Below are positions 25,914-35,742 of a DNA stretch of 64,000 bases, one piece after another (the stretch's first letter is position 1; each line of letters opens with the position of its first letter). The stretch covers positions 84,598,643-84,662,642 of the forward strand of contig CM068382.1 of NCBI GenBank assembly GCA_034770075.1. The letters run 5' to 3'. The stretch is from Aralia elata. Its lineage: Eukaryota; Streptophyta; Magnoliopsida; Apiales; Araliaceae. Both the position numbers and the translations under genes were made by a program. Below the pieces are notes generated by a model. The model did no database searches. It was given only the letters and a program-made list of their open reading frames with translations, and was not told the DNA's origin.

Positions 25914-25977
25914 TCCGCAGCCGGGATTTGAACCCGGATTTTTCATATTGAGAAAATTGCCAAATTGCTACTGCGGA
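25914..25977 (-). pseudogene. tRNA-like sequence, best-preserved copy
   Basis: On the minus strand, the 5' TCCGCAG pairs fully with the 3' CTGCGGA. The T-arm CCGGGTTCAAATCCCGG has a perfect 5-bp stem and 7-base loop, matching the B-box GGTTCAAATCC. An anticodon-like arm TTTTC-TCAATAT-GAAAA is present, but U33 is C and the D-arm is too short; total 64 nt. A tRNA-derived pseudogene or SINE-like head; isotype not assigned. Confidence 0.55.
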
Positions 25978-26501
25978 CTTCGCGATATGTTTTCCAATTA
26001 ATTACTATATAAACAAGTATTCAATAACTATAGGTTATATTCCAACGTTTCAGACAAATTTCTCTACTTTTGCCCCCCAATTCCCCTTGTGAATCCACTC
26101 TAGTGATCAAAAAATAAATAAATTATAACAATAAATAAATTAAATTAGTTATTAAAATTTTAAATATAAAAAGATTTAAAGCAGAAGGAACTAACTCCCT
26201 GTTTGTTTGTAAGTTTTATTTTAGGTGTAAGTTTTAGGATTTTTTTTCCTTTTTCATTCATTTCCTTATCTCCAAAACAAAACTCATAAAGAAAGTTAAA
26301 TGAGAAATTATGGGAGAATATGTAAGAGTGAAGGTTACATCTGAGAGAGGAGTTGTTGAATTGATAATTTCCAAGATAGTGGGTTACACGAGTAATTTAA
26401 ATTTTTTTACCTATTTTTTCTCCGTAATTAACCATGATAATAATCGCATGATTTTTTTTTTCTCCTTCTTATCTTTAAAGTCTGAATATATTACTGCATT
26501 T

Positions 26502-26506
26502 ATAAC
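26502..26506. repeat. target site duplication ATAAC (5')
   Basis: Identical to 38999-39003. The unduplicated site is at 59526-59530 in a sister unit. Confidence 0.93.
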
Positions 26507-29500
26507 TGTAACGACCGGGAATTCTGGAATTTGCCTTGTAATTCGAATTTCTGAATATTTATTATTTTATTAATATTATTTTGTGTTGCATGTTTAAAGG
26601 TTGTGTGACAATCTGGATTATGTGAATGCATGAAATTTTACGTGTTATAGTTTTGTTTAAGTGAATATTTAATTTCGCGTAGCATCGTTAAATCTCTATT
26701 CACGAGTTAGTATTCACGTTGGGAATATTCATCTAGAGACGTCTTCTCGGATAACTTCGATTTTCCTAATTATTGTCAACCCATTTAGGCAAGGAGATAT
26801 TAATCCAAGTGTAGGAGTTATGGGAGCCCAATGAGAATTAAATTAGAAGCCCAAGTGGTTTTAAGGGTGACCCAAACCCATGACCCAAACCCATGACCCA
26901 ACCCATGACCCAAGACTTGACCCATGTGGGATATGGGCACAAAAATCAGCATTTTGGTGTTGTAATGAGGGAGTATGCGGGTAACATGGTGAGGGAGAGG
27001 CCAAATGAGTGGAATTGCATGTTGAATAAGTGGGAACAAATAAAAAAAATTGTTAGCCAATAGAAAATTGGCCACCTTTCCCATTTTTTCTTCCACTTCC
27101 CCTAATTTACTCCACTTCTCCCAAATAATGCAACCATTCCATTTCTATCTTGCATTCCACATTCCTCCCATTTCCCATCAGCTGATAGAGAGAGAGAAAG
27201 AGAGTGAGAGCTGCCAAGAAGGAAGAGAAAGAGGTCGCCGGAAGTTCGCCGGAAGTTCGCCGGAAAAAGGAAGGAGGAAGAAGAAGGCACGGGAGGAACG
27301 AGAAGAGGAACCAAGCAAGGAGAACCTTTAAAATCAATCCTAGCCAAGCTTCTTAATCATCTAGGAAGGATTCACAGAGGTAAACACCAACCAAATCCTT
27401 TCCATTCGATTTCTTGTTGAGTTTTTTTCAAGTTTTTCTTAGTTTTGAGCTCTTAAGCTTGTGGGTCAGATTTGTGGCGATTCTTGGTGTTTTTGTTTGT
27501 TGTGATTGTTTGTTAATGTTGTCAAGAGGTTATGTAAGCTATTAATAATCTCAAAGTGGAACAAAAACGCAAGAAATCCTTACCTTGGCTTAATGGAGCA
27601 AGAACAATGGACAAAACATGGACTTTGGACTGTTGGACGATTTAGAGGACCTTGTAGCTATGATTTCGTGTTTGTTTAATGTGTTTGTTGTTATGATATT
27701 GTACTTCCATGGGTTATGAGTTTAACCCAGTTGGAATGGAGTAAAAAGGGATTAAAACAAAGATTTGGTGATGATTTTTGTAAAGAACACGAAGAACACG
27801 AAGAACACGAAAATAAAACATGATTTGATACTTTGGTCACGGATTTCAACATGTTAATGTTAATGAATAGCTCTAAATTTTTGATATGTTGTAGCTCTAT
27901 GTCTTAGGAGTCCATAGAGTCCGGAACGGACCAATTTGAAGGTCTAGAGAAGAAGTTATGAGGATTGGAGTGAAGGAGGGTCAAAATCGCGATGTCTGAC
28001 ATGGGCCACCAGGCCAGCCGCGCGCCCGCACCAAGGCCCCGCGCGCCCGCGCGCGCGCGCTGCCGCACGCCGTGCGCCTGGTGCCGCCCGCCCGCGTGTG
28101 CGCTGCCCGACTCAGCTTCGACGTCCGTTAGGAAAATGGCCATAACTTTCTCATACGGACTCGGATTTAGGCGATTCAAGATGATTCGGAAAGCTTATAG
28201 ATAGACCTACAATATCCATTAATTAGAATTGAAATTTATTACCTGGAAAATTTTTGAAATTAACCGTTTTTAGGGCTATTGTGCAAACGGTAGGTGTCGG
28301 GCATGCGCGTAAGCACATGTAATGCTCCCGACAATGTAAAGTGATGTTCTAACTTTCATGATGTGGTTTTTATGATTTCTAATGATACTTAGCATTAACC
28401 AATGAGTATTAGATGAATCGAATGGGTGTGTTAGGCGTACACAATTACGTGTCGCTTGGGCATTCGAATAGGCAAGTTGGGCGTATAGACGTGCAAGCGT
28501 CGTAACGCCGTAACTAGTGGGTATAACCTTGTTTAATATTTTGTTTCTTATTTGAATGGGACATTATAGAGTTGTGTAAGCAAATATTTGGTATTCCGTA
28601 TGTGACTAATTGTATGTGAATATGTACCTAATTGTGTAGGATATTAAGGAACGTGTGTTGTAATATTGTAGCAGCGCTTCAGGCAAGTTTCCTAACGCTT
28701 GTCTAACCCTTGTGTTGGGCAAGTTCCCTAACTTCATTCTTTTTATATATTGAATGCAAGCTTCCTTACCCTAGCTCAAATTAACATTCGGGCAGGTTTC
28801 ATATTTTATACAGGTGTTGTATATTGTTGCAAGTTTCATGACTCAAATGGAGTTATTACTTTTGAATCATATTAGTGGATTAATTATTGTCAATTACTCC
28901 ACCTCCAAGATAATTATTGATATTCGCAGCTTATGCAATTGAATTCATTATTTGTTGTTGGATAGAGAAACGTTTAAGTTCTTCATTCATGAACTGTTTA
29001 GGGAAATAGTCTATGCCATTCGTTTCGGCTAGACATGTACAGGTTATTATTTTAAAAAGCTATCCAAACCGATTGTCGGTGCGGATTCTTGGACTGAGAG
29101 AGCAACCCTTATTAGGGGACTATAATGTGTCGGTTATTCGATGCAGTCAGAGTTAAATGTTATGCATATACATGGTGTACGAGAGGCTGATCCCCTCGAG
29201 TGCAACTGACAGGGCCAGGTTTTTAAAAGAGTTAGTCGAATGATTGACTCTTTGGCCAAAAGTTCATGGTCGGTTGGACCACTCAGCAGTAAATAATCAT
29301 TATTCATTGATTCATTTGGACCTTGATTATGTCATTTCAGCTATTTCATTAATGTTCATAAATTATTGATCTATGCAGCTATTATTCTTATTCATTCATG
29401 ATATATCTTCATTCTTGCTTTTAAACTTGCTGAGCAAAGTAGTTGCTCACCCTTGCTATATCATGAACCTATTGCAGTTAAGCCGGGGAGTTCCAAAGCG

Positions 29501-29764
29501 GACAAAGGCAAAGGAAAGCTTAAGGAATAGTTATATATACTATCCTGTTGTGTAATCGTGGAATAGTTTTGTATTATTAATGTATTCTGCGATGTATTTA
29601 TTTAAGGTTGTAGACCTTGGGACCGTAGTGAACCTTTTGTAATGAACAACATATGTTTATTTTATTCCGCATTAGTTGATTTATGTTGTTTGGAGGTGTA
29701 TGAATGCATTTTATCGTGAGCACCAAATTTCGAGGTATTGGTACCTGAATTTGGGGGTGTCACA
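26507..29764 (+). repeat. 5' LTR
   Basis: Starts TGTAACGACC and ends GGTGTCACA. Contains a run of 'cccatgacccaa' repeats (26870-26915), one more than in the 3' LTR. It also has a pyrimidine-rich strand block with gaagttcgccg repeats (27235) and the GC-rich cassette (27985-28130). It supplies promoter and polyadenylation functions in this class; no TATA box was assigned. Confidence 0.93.
27985..28130 (+). repeat. GC-rich cassette in LTR (type 3)
   Basis: A block of alternating gcgcgc and gcccgc around 28018-28100, far more GC-rich than its surroundings. It is followed by 'aatggccataactttctcat'. The 3' LTR has the same cassette at 37220-37360. Confidence 0.75.
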
Positions 29765-29767
29765 GGT

Positions 29768-29779
29768 TGGTATCAGAGC
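29768..29779 (+). other. primer binding site (tRNA-iMet)
   Basis: TGGTATCAGAGC begins 4 bases after the LTR. It is complementary to the 3' end of plant initiator tRNA-Met, the usual primer of this class. Confidence 0.92.
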
Positions 29780-29856
29780 TTTAGGTTATAAACTTTAGGA
29801 TTTGCGAAACCTAGGTTATAACCTTAGTATTAAACTCGTATTGAGTACGCTAGGTG

Positions 29857-30780
29857 ATGGATCGAGGAGATTCATTTGATGGTCATGTCTGGAGGTGGAT
29901 TGTGGAAATCCATCGAGCCGAGTTGTGCATGATAAAATATCATTTCATTTTATCAATGAATATATTTTATTGTAGCACTGACATCTTGCTGTCTATTTGT
30001 TTCTGTTTGTTGGCTGTAGGATGTCTGAGACGGGAGAGAGAGTACAGTCCTGCTGGAGAGGTAGAGTTCACAGACATTCATGTGGACGCAGGGCAGTTAG
30101 TGGAGGTACAGCCGAGTGAGCCAGAGATGATGGACACTAGGGCTGAGTCTGAGACCGAGTATGGTTCTGAGGAGGACCCCGAGGAGGACCCAGTGACGGA
30201 GGATGAGGAGCCGCCTGAGTATGCAGATGGCATGGGCACTACTGTTAGTGAAATCATAGAAGAGCTAACAAATAAGAACGAAGAGCTCGAGAATCGAGTA
30301 GCACACTTAGAGGAGCAGAATCAGGATCACCAGGACCGAGAGGAGCAGTACAGGTCATTGGCATATCAGACTTTAGGAGAAAAGACTGAGTTAACCGAGA
30401 AGCTGCAGGAAAAGGACCAGCGGATTGCCGAGCTAGAGGCAGTGGCTCACGGTCGGCGTGGGGTTTCTGTTCAGCTTGGTGTGATGGTTTATGACCTCTT
30501 AGAGAGGAATGTGATGCTGGTAGGACAGATAGAGCGGGTAGAAGATCAGCTGGAGACTACTCGTCTGGAGCGAGATGAGGCTATAGGGCAGTTGGCAGCC
30601 CGGACTGCAGAGATTGATTCCCTCCGTTTAGGCTTAACCACTTCCATCGGCAGACTGAGGGACAGGGTGAGGAGGTACCCCAGCGATGAGGGGAGTAGCA
30701 GGCGCGTGATTAGGCGTCGAGTGGTCGACAGGCTGGCTCGACGGGAGCTCCGAGTTGCACTCTGTCGCAGCAGACGGTGA
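29857..30780 (+). CDS. leader ORF between 5' LTR and gag, acidic coiled-coil protein
   Basis: About 307 codons from the first ATG. Residues 1-55 are hydrophobic and look intron-derived: a 'ttgttggctgtag' acceptor-like site ends at 30019. Downstream is a convincing protein: an acidic stretch (about 75-125, rich in Glu/Asp, e.g. EYGSEEDPEEDPVTEDEEP), a long heptad-like coiled coil (about 129-196, IIEELTNKNEELENRVAHLE), a second coil (about 212-260) and a very basic tail (RRVIRRRVVDRLARR). It matches none of the retroelement enzyme domains. A leader ORF upstream of gag is known in Tat/Ogre elements but not as a standard part of chromoviruses. The true start may come from splicing. Its role is unknown; a coiled-coil protein with a basic tail could bind nucleic acid or Gag (inference). 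Confidence 0.6.
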   Translation: MDRGDSFDGHVWRWIVEIHRAELCMIKYHFILSMNIFYCSTDILLSICFCLLAVGCLRREREYSPAGEVEFTDIHVDAGQLVEVQPSEPEMMDTRAESETEYGSEEDPEEDPVTEDEEPPEYADGMGTTVSEIIEELTNKNEELENRVAHLEEQNQDHQDREEQYRSLAYQTLGEKTELTEKLQEKDQRIAELEAVAHGRRGVSVQLGVMVYDLLERNVMLVGQIERVEDQLETTRLERDEAIGQLAARTAEIDSLRLGLTTSIGRLRDRVRRYPSDEGSSRRVIRRRVVDRLARRELRVALCRSRR

Positions 30781-31158
30781 TGTGTTGTTTTTAGCATTAT
30801 GTTTGCAGTAGGTCCCACTTTTGTTGTACTAGGGGCTTACTTATGTTGTAAATCCCTCTACTTGTAGCGTGCATGGGATAGTAGTTGAACCCCAATTTTG
30901 CTTCTAGTATAGGGGTGGAAGGTTATTATTCCCCACTTGTGTTTGTAGGGGATAGTTAATGGTTGGCAGGCTATGTCATTTAGCATTTATAGAAGTATGC
31001 CACATGTTGAGACAATGACATATGATTATAAATGCAGTTGTTTTATTTAAATCAAACGTGTTTGATAGATGCTTTTACTTTTAATTGTTGACTTAAATGA
31101 CTTGTTGCATGAGGCCTATATCTATTAGTAATAGCCGATAGTTTTCTTTTAGCAGATT
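30781..31158 (+). other. spacer between leader ORF and gag
   Basis: About 380 bp of T-rich sequence without an ORF, ending in 'gttttcttttag' (31141-31152) just before the gag ATG. This is a good 3' splice-site context, so gag-pol may be expressed from a spliced or separate transcript. Confidence 0.45.
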
Positions 31159-34100
31159 ATGGCGCCAAGAGGACGACCGCGTAACCAAAGGGTTGAGGAG
31201 TCGGTGAATAACGAAGGGGGTCAGGCCGACCCTATGAGGGCTTTTGTTAACTTACTAGCAGAAGCAATGCAGGGCAGACAAGCCGCTGCAGTTGATCAGC
31301 CAGGAAGTCACATGGCAAATTTTAAGGACTTCAAACTAGTAGGACCACCGGAGTTTCGTGGGACTACGGACCCGATTGAAGCCCAGACATGGGTAGAAGA
31401 AATAGAGAAAGTTTTTGAGGTCGCAAGGGTGGCCGAAGAACAGATGACGTCGTTTGCCACTTTCATGATGAAAGGTGAGGCAAATTACTGGTGGAAGGCG
31501 AACAAAGGTCGAGCCGGGGAAGGCACTATTGCATGGGCTCGTTTCAAGGAGCTGTTTTTCGAAAATTACTTTCCAGCGAGCATGCAGGCAAGCATGGAGA
31601 TAAAGTTCCTGGAACTAAAGCAAGGAAGCATGTCAGTTACGGAGTATGCCGCAAAATTTAACGAATTAGCGAGGTTTGCTCCACATCAGGTGGACACCGA
31701 AGCTAGGCGAGCGAAGAGGTTTGAACAAGGACTGAAACCTTGGGTGTACAGTAAGGTTGCGGTTTTGCAGATCAACACATTTTCTACGTTACTTGAGAAA
31801 ACAATCATTGCTGAGGGAGGAAGCGAAGCTTTGGCCAGGCACAACCAAGATCAGAAAAAGAAGAAGAGTCATGATGGTCATAAGGAAGGTAGCAGCGGGG
31901 GAAGTAACCCAAATAAGAGAAAATGGAACGACAGTCAGACGACAGGAAGCAAGTCCGGAGGGGATGCAAAGAAGGGAAATAAATGCGAGAAATGTGGAAG
32001 GAATCACTTTGGAGAATGCATGAAAGGAAAAGGAGTTTGTTTCAACTGTGGTCAACCGGGGCACTTTGCCCCACAATGCCCAAAGGCGAAGGCAGGAAGT
32101 TATTTTTCTTGTGGTGCTTCAGATCATCAGAAGAAGGATTGCCCAAAGAGGAAGAGTGATGCAGGCAGTGCTAACCAAGGGAACAACAGTAAGCTGACTA
32201 TTGGAGGACCAGCACAGCAGAACAGACCAGTAGCACGCACCTTCAACATGACAGTGCAGGATGCGATGGAGTCGAAGGACGTGGTGTCAGGTATTATTTT
32301 GATCAACAATATCAGTGCATATGTATTATTTGATTCGGGTGCTACCTGTTCATTTGTGTCGGATGAATTTGCTAAACGGTTAGATTTACCTCGGGAGAAA
32401 CTAGAGAATCCTATGAATGTGGAAGTAGCTAACAAGGAAGTTATTCCTGTAGATCACATCTATAGAAATTGTTGTGCTGCGATAAATGGGCATAAACTGA
32501 GCGTAGATTTAATTCCGATACGACTAGGAGAATTTGATGTAATCCTTGGGATGGATTGGTTGTCTAGTCACGGGGCTGTGATTGACTGTCAGAAGAAATG
32601 TATACACCTAAAGACTCCAGATAAGTCGAGGGTCGTATTCTACGGTAGTAAATTGCCGAGACAATCTTGTTGTCTGACGATAATGCAAGCGAAGAAATTG
32701 CTAAAGAAAGGTTGTATAGGTTATCTGGCTCACATGGTTGATACCCGAAGAGTAGAGGGTGAGATGGGTCAGATACCTGTAGTAAGGGAATTCCCAGATG
32801 TTTTCCCAGATGAGATACCGGGGTTGCCGCCGGATAGAGAAGTGAAATTTGTGATCGACTTAGTACCGGGAACCCCACCGATCTCAAAGGCACCGTACAG
32901 GATGGCACCAGTGGAAATGAAAGAACTGATGGTCCAACTGCAGGAGTTACTAGATAAGGGGTATATTCGTCCGAGTGTTTCTCCATGGGGAGCGCCGGTA
33001 CTGTTTGTAAAGAAGAAAGACGGATCGCTTAGGCTTTGTATTGACTATCGGGAGTTGAACAAAGTCACGATTAAGAACAAGTACCCGTTGCCCAGGATTG
33101 ATGATTTGTTCGATCAATTGAAGGGAGCGAAATACTTTTCGAAGATTGACTTGAGGACGGGATATCACCAACTGAAGGTGAGGCAGGAGGATATTCCAAA
33201 GACAGCATTCAGAACTCGATATGGACACTTTGAGTTTTTGGTGATGTCGTTTGGGCTGACGAACGCGCCAGCAGCATTTATGGACATGATGAACAGAGTG
33301 TTCAAGCAATACCTAGATAAATTTGTCGTCGTTTTCATAGATGACATTCTTGTCTACTCGAAGACGGAGGAGGAACACGTCGAACATTTGAGAATAGCCC
33401 TGGAAACACTAAGAAGGGAGAAGCTATATGCAAAGTTTTCCAAGTGTGAATTTTGGCTACAAAGGGTGCAGTTTTTGGGACACGTAATTGACAAGGATGG
33501 TGTATCGGTGGATCCTGCGAAGGTAGAAGCAGTAATAAACTGGGAGCAGCCAAGGACGCCGACAGAAGTTCGAAGTTTCTTGGGATTAGCAGGTTACTAC
33601 CGGAGATTTATTCAGAACTTTTCAAAGATAGCGACACCGTTGACAAATTTGACAAGGAAGACAGTGAAGTTTGTGTGGACGGATAAGTGCGAAGAGAGTT
33701 TCTTCGAGTTGAAGAAGAAACTTAGTGAAGCACCTGTGTTATCACTACCAGATAATACAGGGGGGTTTGTGGTGTACAGTGACGCGTCACACAAAGGTCT
33801 TGGGTGCGTATTGATGCAGCATGGGAAGGTCATTGCATACGCGTCACGGCAGCTGAAGGATTATGAGAAGGGATATCCGACTCATGACCTGGAACTAGCG
33901 GTAGTAGTGTTTGCTCTAAAGATTTGGAGGCACTATCTGTATGGGGAGAAGTGTGAAATATACACAGACCACAAAAGTTTGAAGTATATTTTCACTCAAA
34001 AGGAACTAAACATGAGGCAGCGACGATGGTTGGAGTTGATCAAGGACTACGATTGTGATATTTTATACGATCCCGGTAAGGCCAATGTAGTTGCTGATGC

Positions 34101-35631
34101 GCTAAGTAGGAAGGGCAGAGATAAGTTGATGATGTTGACAACTCAAGAGGAACTGATCAAAGATATGGAAAGACTGAAATTGGAAGTCAAATATCCGACG
34201 AATGCAGATGAGAAACTGTTTGCAGTGGAGGCGAGTCCGACTTTATTAGATAAGATAAAGGAGGCTCAAGAAATGGATGATGAATGTATCGCCATAAAGA
34301 AGCGGATCTCAGAAGGAGAGGAATTAAAGTACAAGTCTGATAGCACGGGACTACTAAGGTTTGAAGGGAGAATCTGGATACCGATGGTTCCGGAGTTGAG
34401 AGAAGAGATTCTGCAGGAAGCTCATTCTACAAAGTATTCGATACACCCTGGTAGTACCAAGATGTATCAGGATTTGCGTCAACATTGGTGGTGGCCGAAC
34501 ATGAAGAGGGAGGTTGCGGAATGTGTTGGACGATGTTTGACATGTCAAAGGGTAAAAGCAGAACATCAGAAACCGGGTGGACTGCTACAACCACTGGATA
34601 TTCCGGAGTGGAAGTGGGAGCATATCGCGATGGATTTTGTGACGGGGCTTCCACCAACTCAGAAGGGTTACGATGCGATCTGGGTGATCGTGGATCGTTT
34701 AACTAAATCTGCACATTTTCTACCGATCAAGATAAGGTATAATTTGGATCAGCTAGCAAAGTTATATGTGAAAGAGATTGTGTCACGACATGGAGTACCG
34801 GTATCTATTGTATCTGACAGAGATCCGCGCTTCACGTCGAATTTCTGGAAGAGCTTACAAGAATGGTTGGGAACCCAGTTGAGGTTGGGTACGGCATACC
34901 ATCCTCAAACGGATGGGCAAAGCGAACGAACGATTCAGACGCTGGAGGACATGCTTAGAGCATGTGTGATGGATTTTAAAGGCAGTTGGGACAATCACCT
35001 ACCACTGGTGGAGTTTGCCTACAATAACAGTTATCATGCAAGTATTGGCATGCCGCCATACGAAGCATTATACGGAAGGAAGTGTCGAACACCTCTGTGT
35101 TGGGACGAAGTCGGTGAACGGAGACTGTTGGGACCTGAATTGGTGCAACAGACTGTGGATGTCGTCAAAGTGATAAGAGCTCGATTGGTAGCGGCTCAGG
35201 ATCGACAAAAGAAATACGCCGATTTACATCGTCAGAAACGAGACTTTGAAGTGGGCAGCTTTGTGTTTTTGAAGGTATCTCCCTGGAAGGGGAAGATCAG
35301 ATTTGGAAAGAAGGGAAAATTGAGTCCCAGGTTCGTAGGACCTTTTGAAGTTTTAAAGAGGGTAGGTGAGGTGGCGTATGAGGTAGCTTTACCTCCTGAA
35401 CTGGAGCATATTCATAATGTGTTTCACGTTTCTATGTTGCGGCCATATAAACCCGACTACAAACATGTGATATCCTATGAACCGATTCAAGTTGAACGAG
35501 ATTTGTCATATGAAGAGATTCCTGTCCAGATATTAGATAGGAAAGAGCAGACGTTAAGAAATAAGGTCATCCATCTCGGTCAAAGTACTTTGGAGGAAAC
35601 CACGCAGCTGAAGAAGCTATGTGGGAGCTAG
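31159..35631 (+). CDS. gag-pol polyprotein, Ty3/gypsy chromovirus
   Basis: One open frame of 1490 codons. Gag covers about residues 1-275 (opening MAPRGRPRN, core near TWVEEIEKVFEVA and NYWWKANKG). Cys-rich knuckles follow at about 275-335: CEKCGRNHFGEC, CFNCGQPGHFAPQC (Cys294) and a third, YFSCGASDHQKKDC, whose first Cys is Tyr. Protease has D392 in FDSGA. Reverse transcriptase spans about 590-760 with FIDD at 726-729. RNase H starts near YSDAS (D875) and ends in ADALSRK. Integrase has an HHCC zinc region (about 1088-1138) and the catalytic triad D1159, D1220, E1256 (D-D-35-E), then the GPF module at 1394. The protein copies the element's RNA and inserts the DNA. The last ~17 residues are out of frame relative to a chromodomain-like tail. 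Apart from this and the altered knuckle, all catalytic residues are present. Confidence 0.95.
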   Translation: MAPRGRPRNQRVEESVNNEGGQADPMRAFVNLLAEAMQGRQAAAVDQPGSHMANFKDFKLVGPPEFRGTTDPIEAQTWVEEIEKVFEVARVAEEQMTSFATFMMKGEANYWWKANKGRAGEGTIAWARFKELFFENYFPASMQASMEIKFLELKQGSMSVTEYAAKFNELARFAPHQVDTEARRAKRFEQGLKPWVYSKVAVLQINTFSTLLEKTIIAEGGSEALARHNQDQKKKKSHDGHKEGSSGGSNPNKRKWNDSQTTGSKSGGDAKKGNKCEKCGRNHFGECMKGKGVCFNCGQPGHFAPQCPKAKAGSYFSCGASDHQKKDCPKRKSDAGSANQGNNSKLTIGGPAQQNRPVARTFNMTVQDAMESKDVVSGIILINNISAYVLFDSGATCSFVSDEFAKRLDLPREKLENPMNVEVANKEVIPVDHIYRNCCAAINGHKLSVDLIPIRLGEFDVILGMDWLSSHGAVIDCQKKCIHLKTPDKSRVVFYGSKLPRQSCCLTIMQAKKLLKKGCIGYLAHMVDTRRVEGEMGQIPVVREFPDVFPDEIPGLPPDREVKFVIDLVPGTPPISKAPYRMAPVEMKELMVQLQELLDKGYIRPSVSPWGAPVLFVKKKDGSLRLCIDYRELNKVTIKNKYPLPRIDDLFDQLKGAKYFSKIDLRTGYHQLKVRQEDIPKTAFRTRYGHFEFLVMSFGLTNAPAAFMDMMNRVFKQYLDKFVVVFIDDILVYSKTEEEHVEHLRIALETLRREKLYAKFSKCEFWLQRVQFLGHVIDKDGVSVDPAKVEAVINWEQPRTPTEVRSFLGLAGYYRRFIQNFSKIATPLTNLTRKTVKFVWTDKCEESFFELKKKLSEAPVLSLPDNTGGFVVYSDASHKGLGCVLMQHGKVIAYASRQLKDYEKGYPTHDLELAVVVFALKIWRHYLYGEKCEIYTDHKSLKYIFTQKELNMRQRRWLELIKDYDCDILYDPGKANVVADALSRKGRDKLMMLTTQEELIKDMERLKLEVKYPTNADEKLFAVEASPTLLDKIKEAQEMDDECIAIKKRISEGEELKYKSDSTGLLRFEGRIWIPMVPELREEILQEAHSTKYSIHPGSTKMYQDLRQHWWWPNMKREVAECVGRCLTCQRVKAEHQKPGGLLQPLDIPEWKWEHIAMDFVTGLPPTQKGYDAIWVIVDRLTKSAHFLPIKIRYNLDQLAKLYVKEIVSRHGVPVSIVSDRDPRFTSNFWKSLQEWLGTQLRLGTAYHPQTDGQSERTIQTLEDMLRACVMDFKGSWDNHLPLVEFAYNNSYHASIGMPPYEALYGRKCRTPLCWDEVGERRLLGPELVQQTVDVVKVIRARLVAAQDRQKKYADLHRQKRDFEVGSFVFLKVSPWKGKIRFGKKGKLSPRFVGPFEVLKRVGEVAYEVALPPELEHIHNVFHVSMLRPYKPDYKHVISYEPIQVERDLSYEEIPVQILDRKEQTLRNKVIHLGQSTLEETTQLKKLCGS

Positions 35632-35672
35632 AAGAGAAGATGAGGAAGAATTATCCGCATCTTTTTGAGTGA
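35578..35672 (+). pseudogene. frameshifted chromodomain-like tail of pol
   Basis: Directly after the VQILDRKEQTLRNK segment, the reading frame appears to carry an extra base near 35575-35580 and another near 35597-35601. After these, a different frame reads MWELEEKMRK and ends at TGA 35670-35672. WELEE-type residues are typical of the end of a plant chromovirus chromodomain. In the actual frame translation stops at 35629-35631. Either real decay or base-call errors. Confidence 0.65.
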
Positions 35673-35729
35673 ACCTCTGTTTAAGATTTTTCCGCCCCTA
35701 GGTTGAAATTCTGGGGACAGAATTCTTAT

Positions 35730-35742
35730 AAGGAGGGGAGGA
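35730..35742 (+). other. polypurine tract
   Basis: AAGGAGGGGAGGA immediately 5' of the 3' LTR, where plus-strand DNA synthesis is primed. Confidence 0.9.

Larger units (their letters stand above)
24135..26506 (+). repeat. tandem array, unit 3/4
   Basis: The cleanest array stretch. It includes the anchor (24180), exon-like fragment (24561-24804, minus), a (TA)n run, the region corresponding to empty sites of several insertions elsewhere (gtaca 24944-24948; 25570; 25745; tttttcata 25939-25947) and a complete tRNA-like block (25914-25977). It ends at the ATAAC target of the complete retroelement. Confidence 0.75.

Noticed and set aside
25914..25977. Functional tRNA gene
   Set aside because: No proper D-arm, C instead of U33 in the anticodon loop, and all family copies are decayed to different degrees.
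26310..26573. ORF starting MGEYVRVKVTSERG in the array unit, running into the LTR
   Set aside because: The equivalent frame in unit 1 (near 6160) is altered, and the ORF's second half is LTR sequence; no recognised domain.
27992..28204. Pro/Arg/Ala-rich ORFs on both strands
   Set aside because: Produced by the GC-rich cassette, which has few stops in any frame; no conserved protein across LTR subfamilies.
29373..29555. A 60-codon ORF repeated in all LTRs (MQLLFLFIHDIS...; also 1815-1997, 19769-19951, 38608-38790)
   Set aside because: It is conserved only because the LTRs are copies. It lies in the non-coding 3' part of the LTR, and other LTR-wide stretches are equally conserved.
30546..30818. 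Minus-strand ORF opposite the leader ORF
   Set aside because: Mirror of the Arg/Ser-rich basic tail; no signal of its own.
31789..34706. Antisense and alternate-frame ORFs within gag-pol
   Set aside because: Shadows of the 1490-codon frame; no independent motifs.
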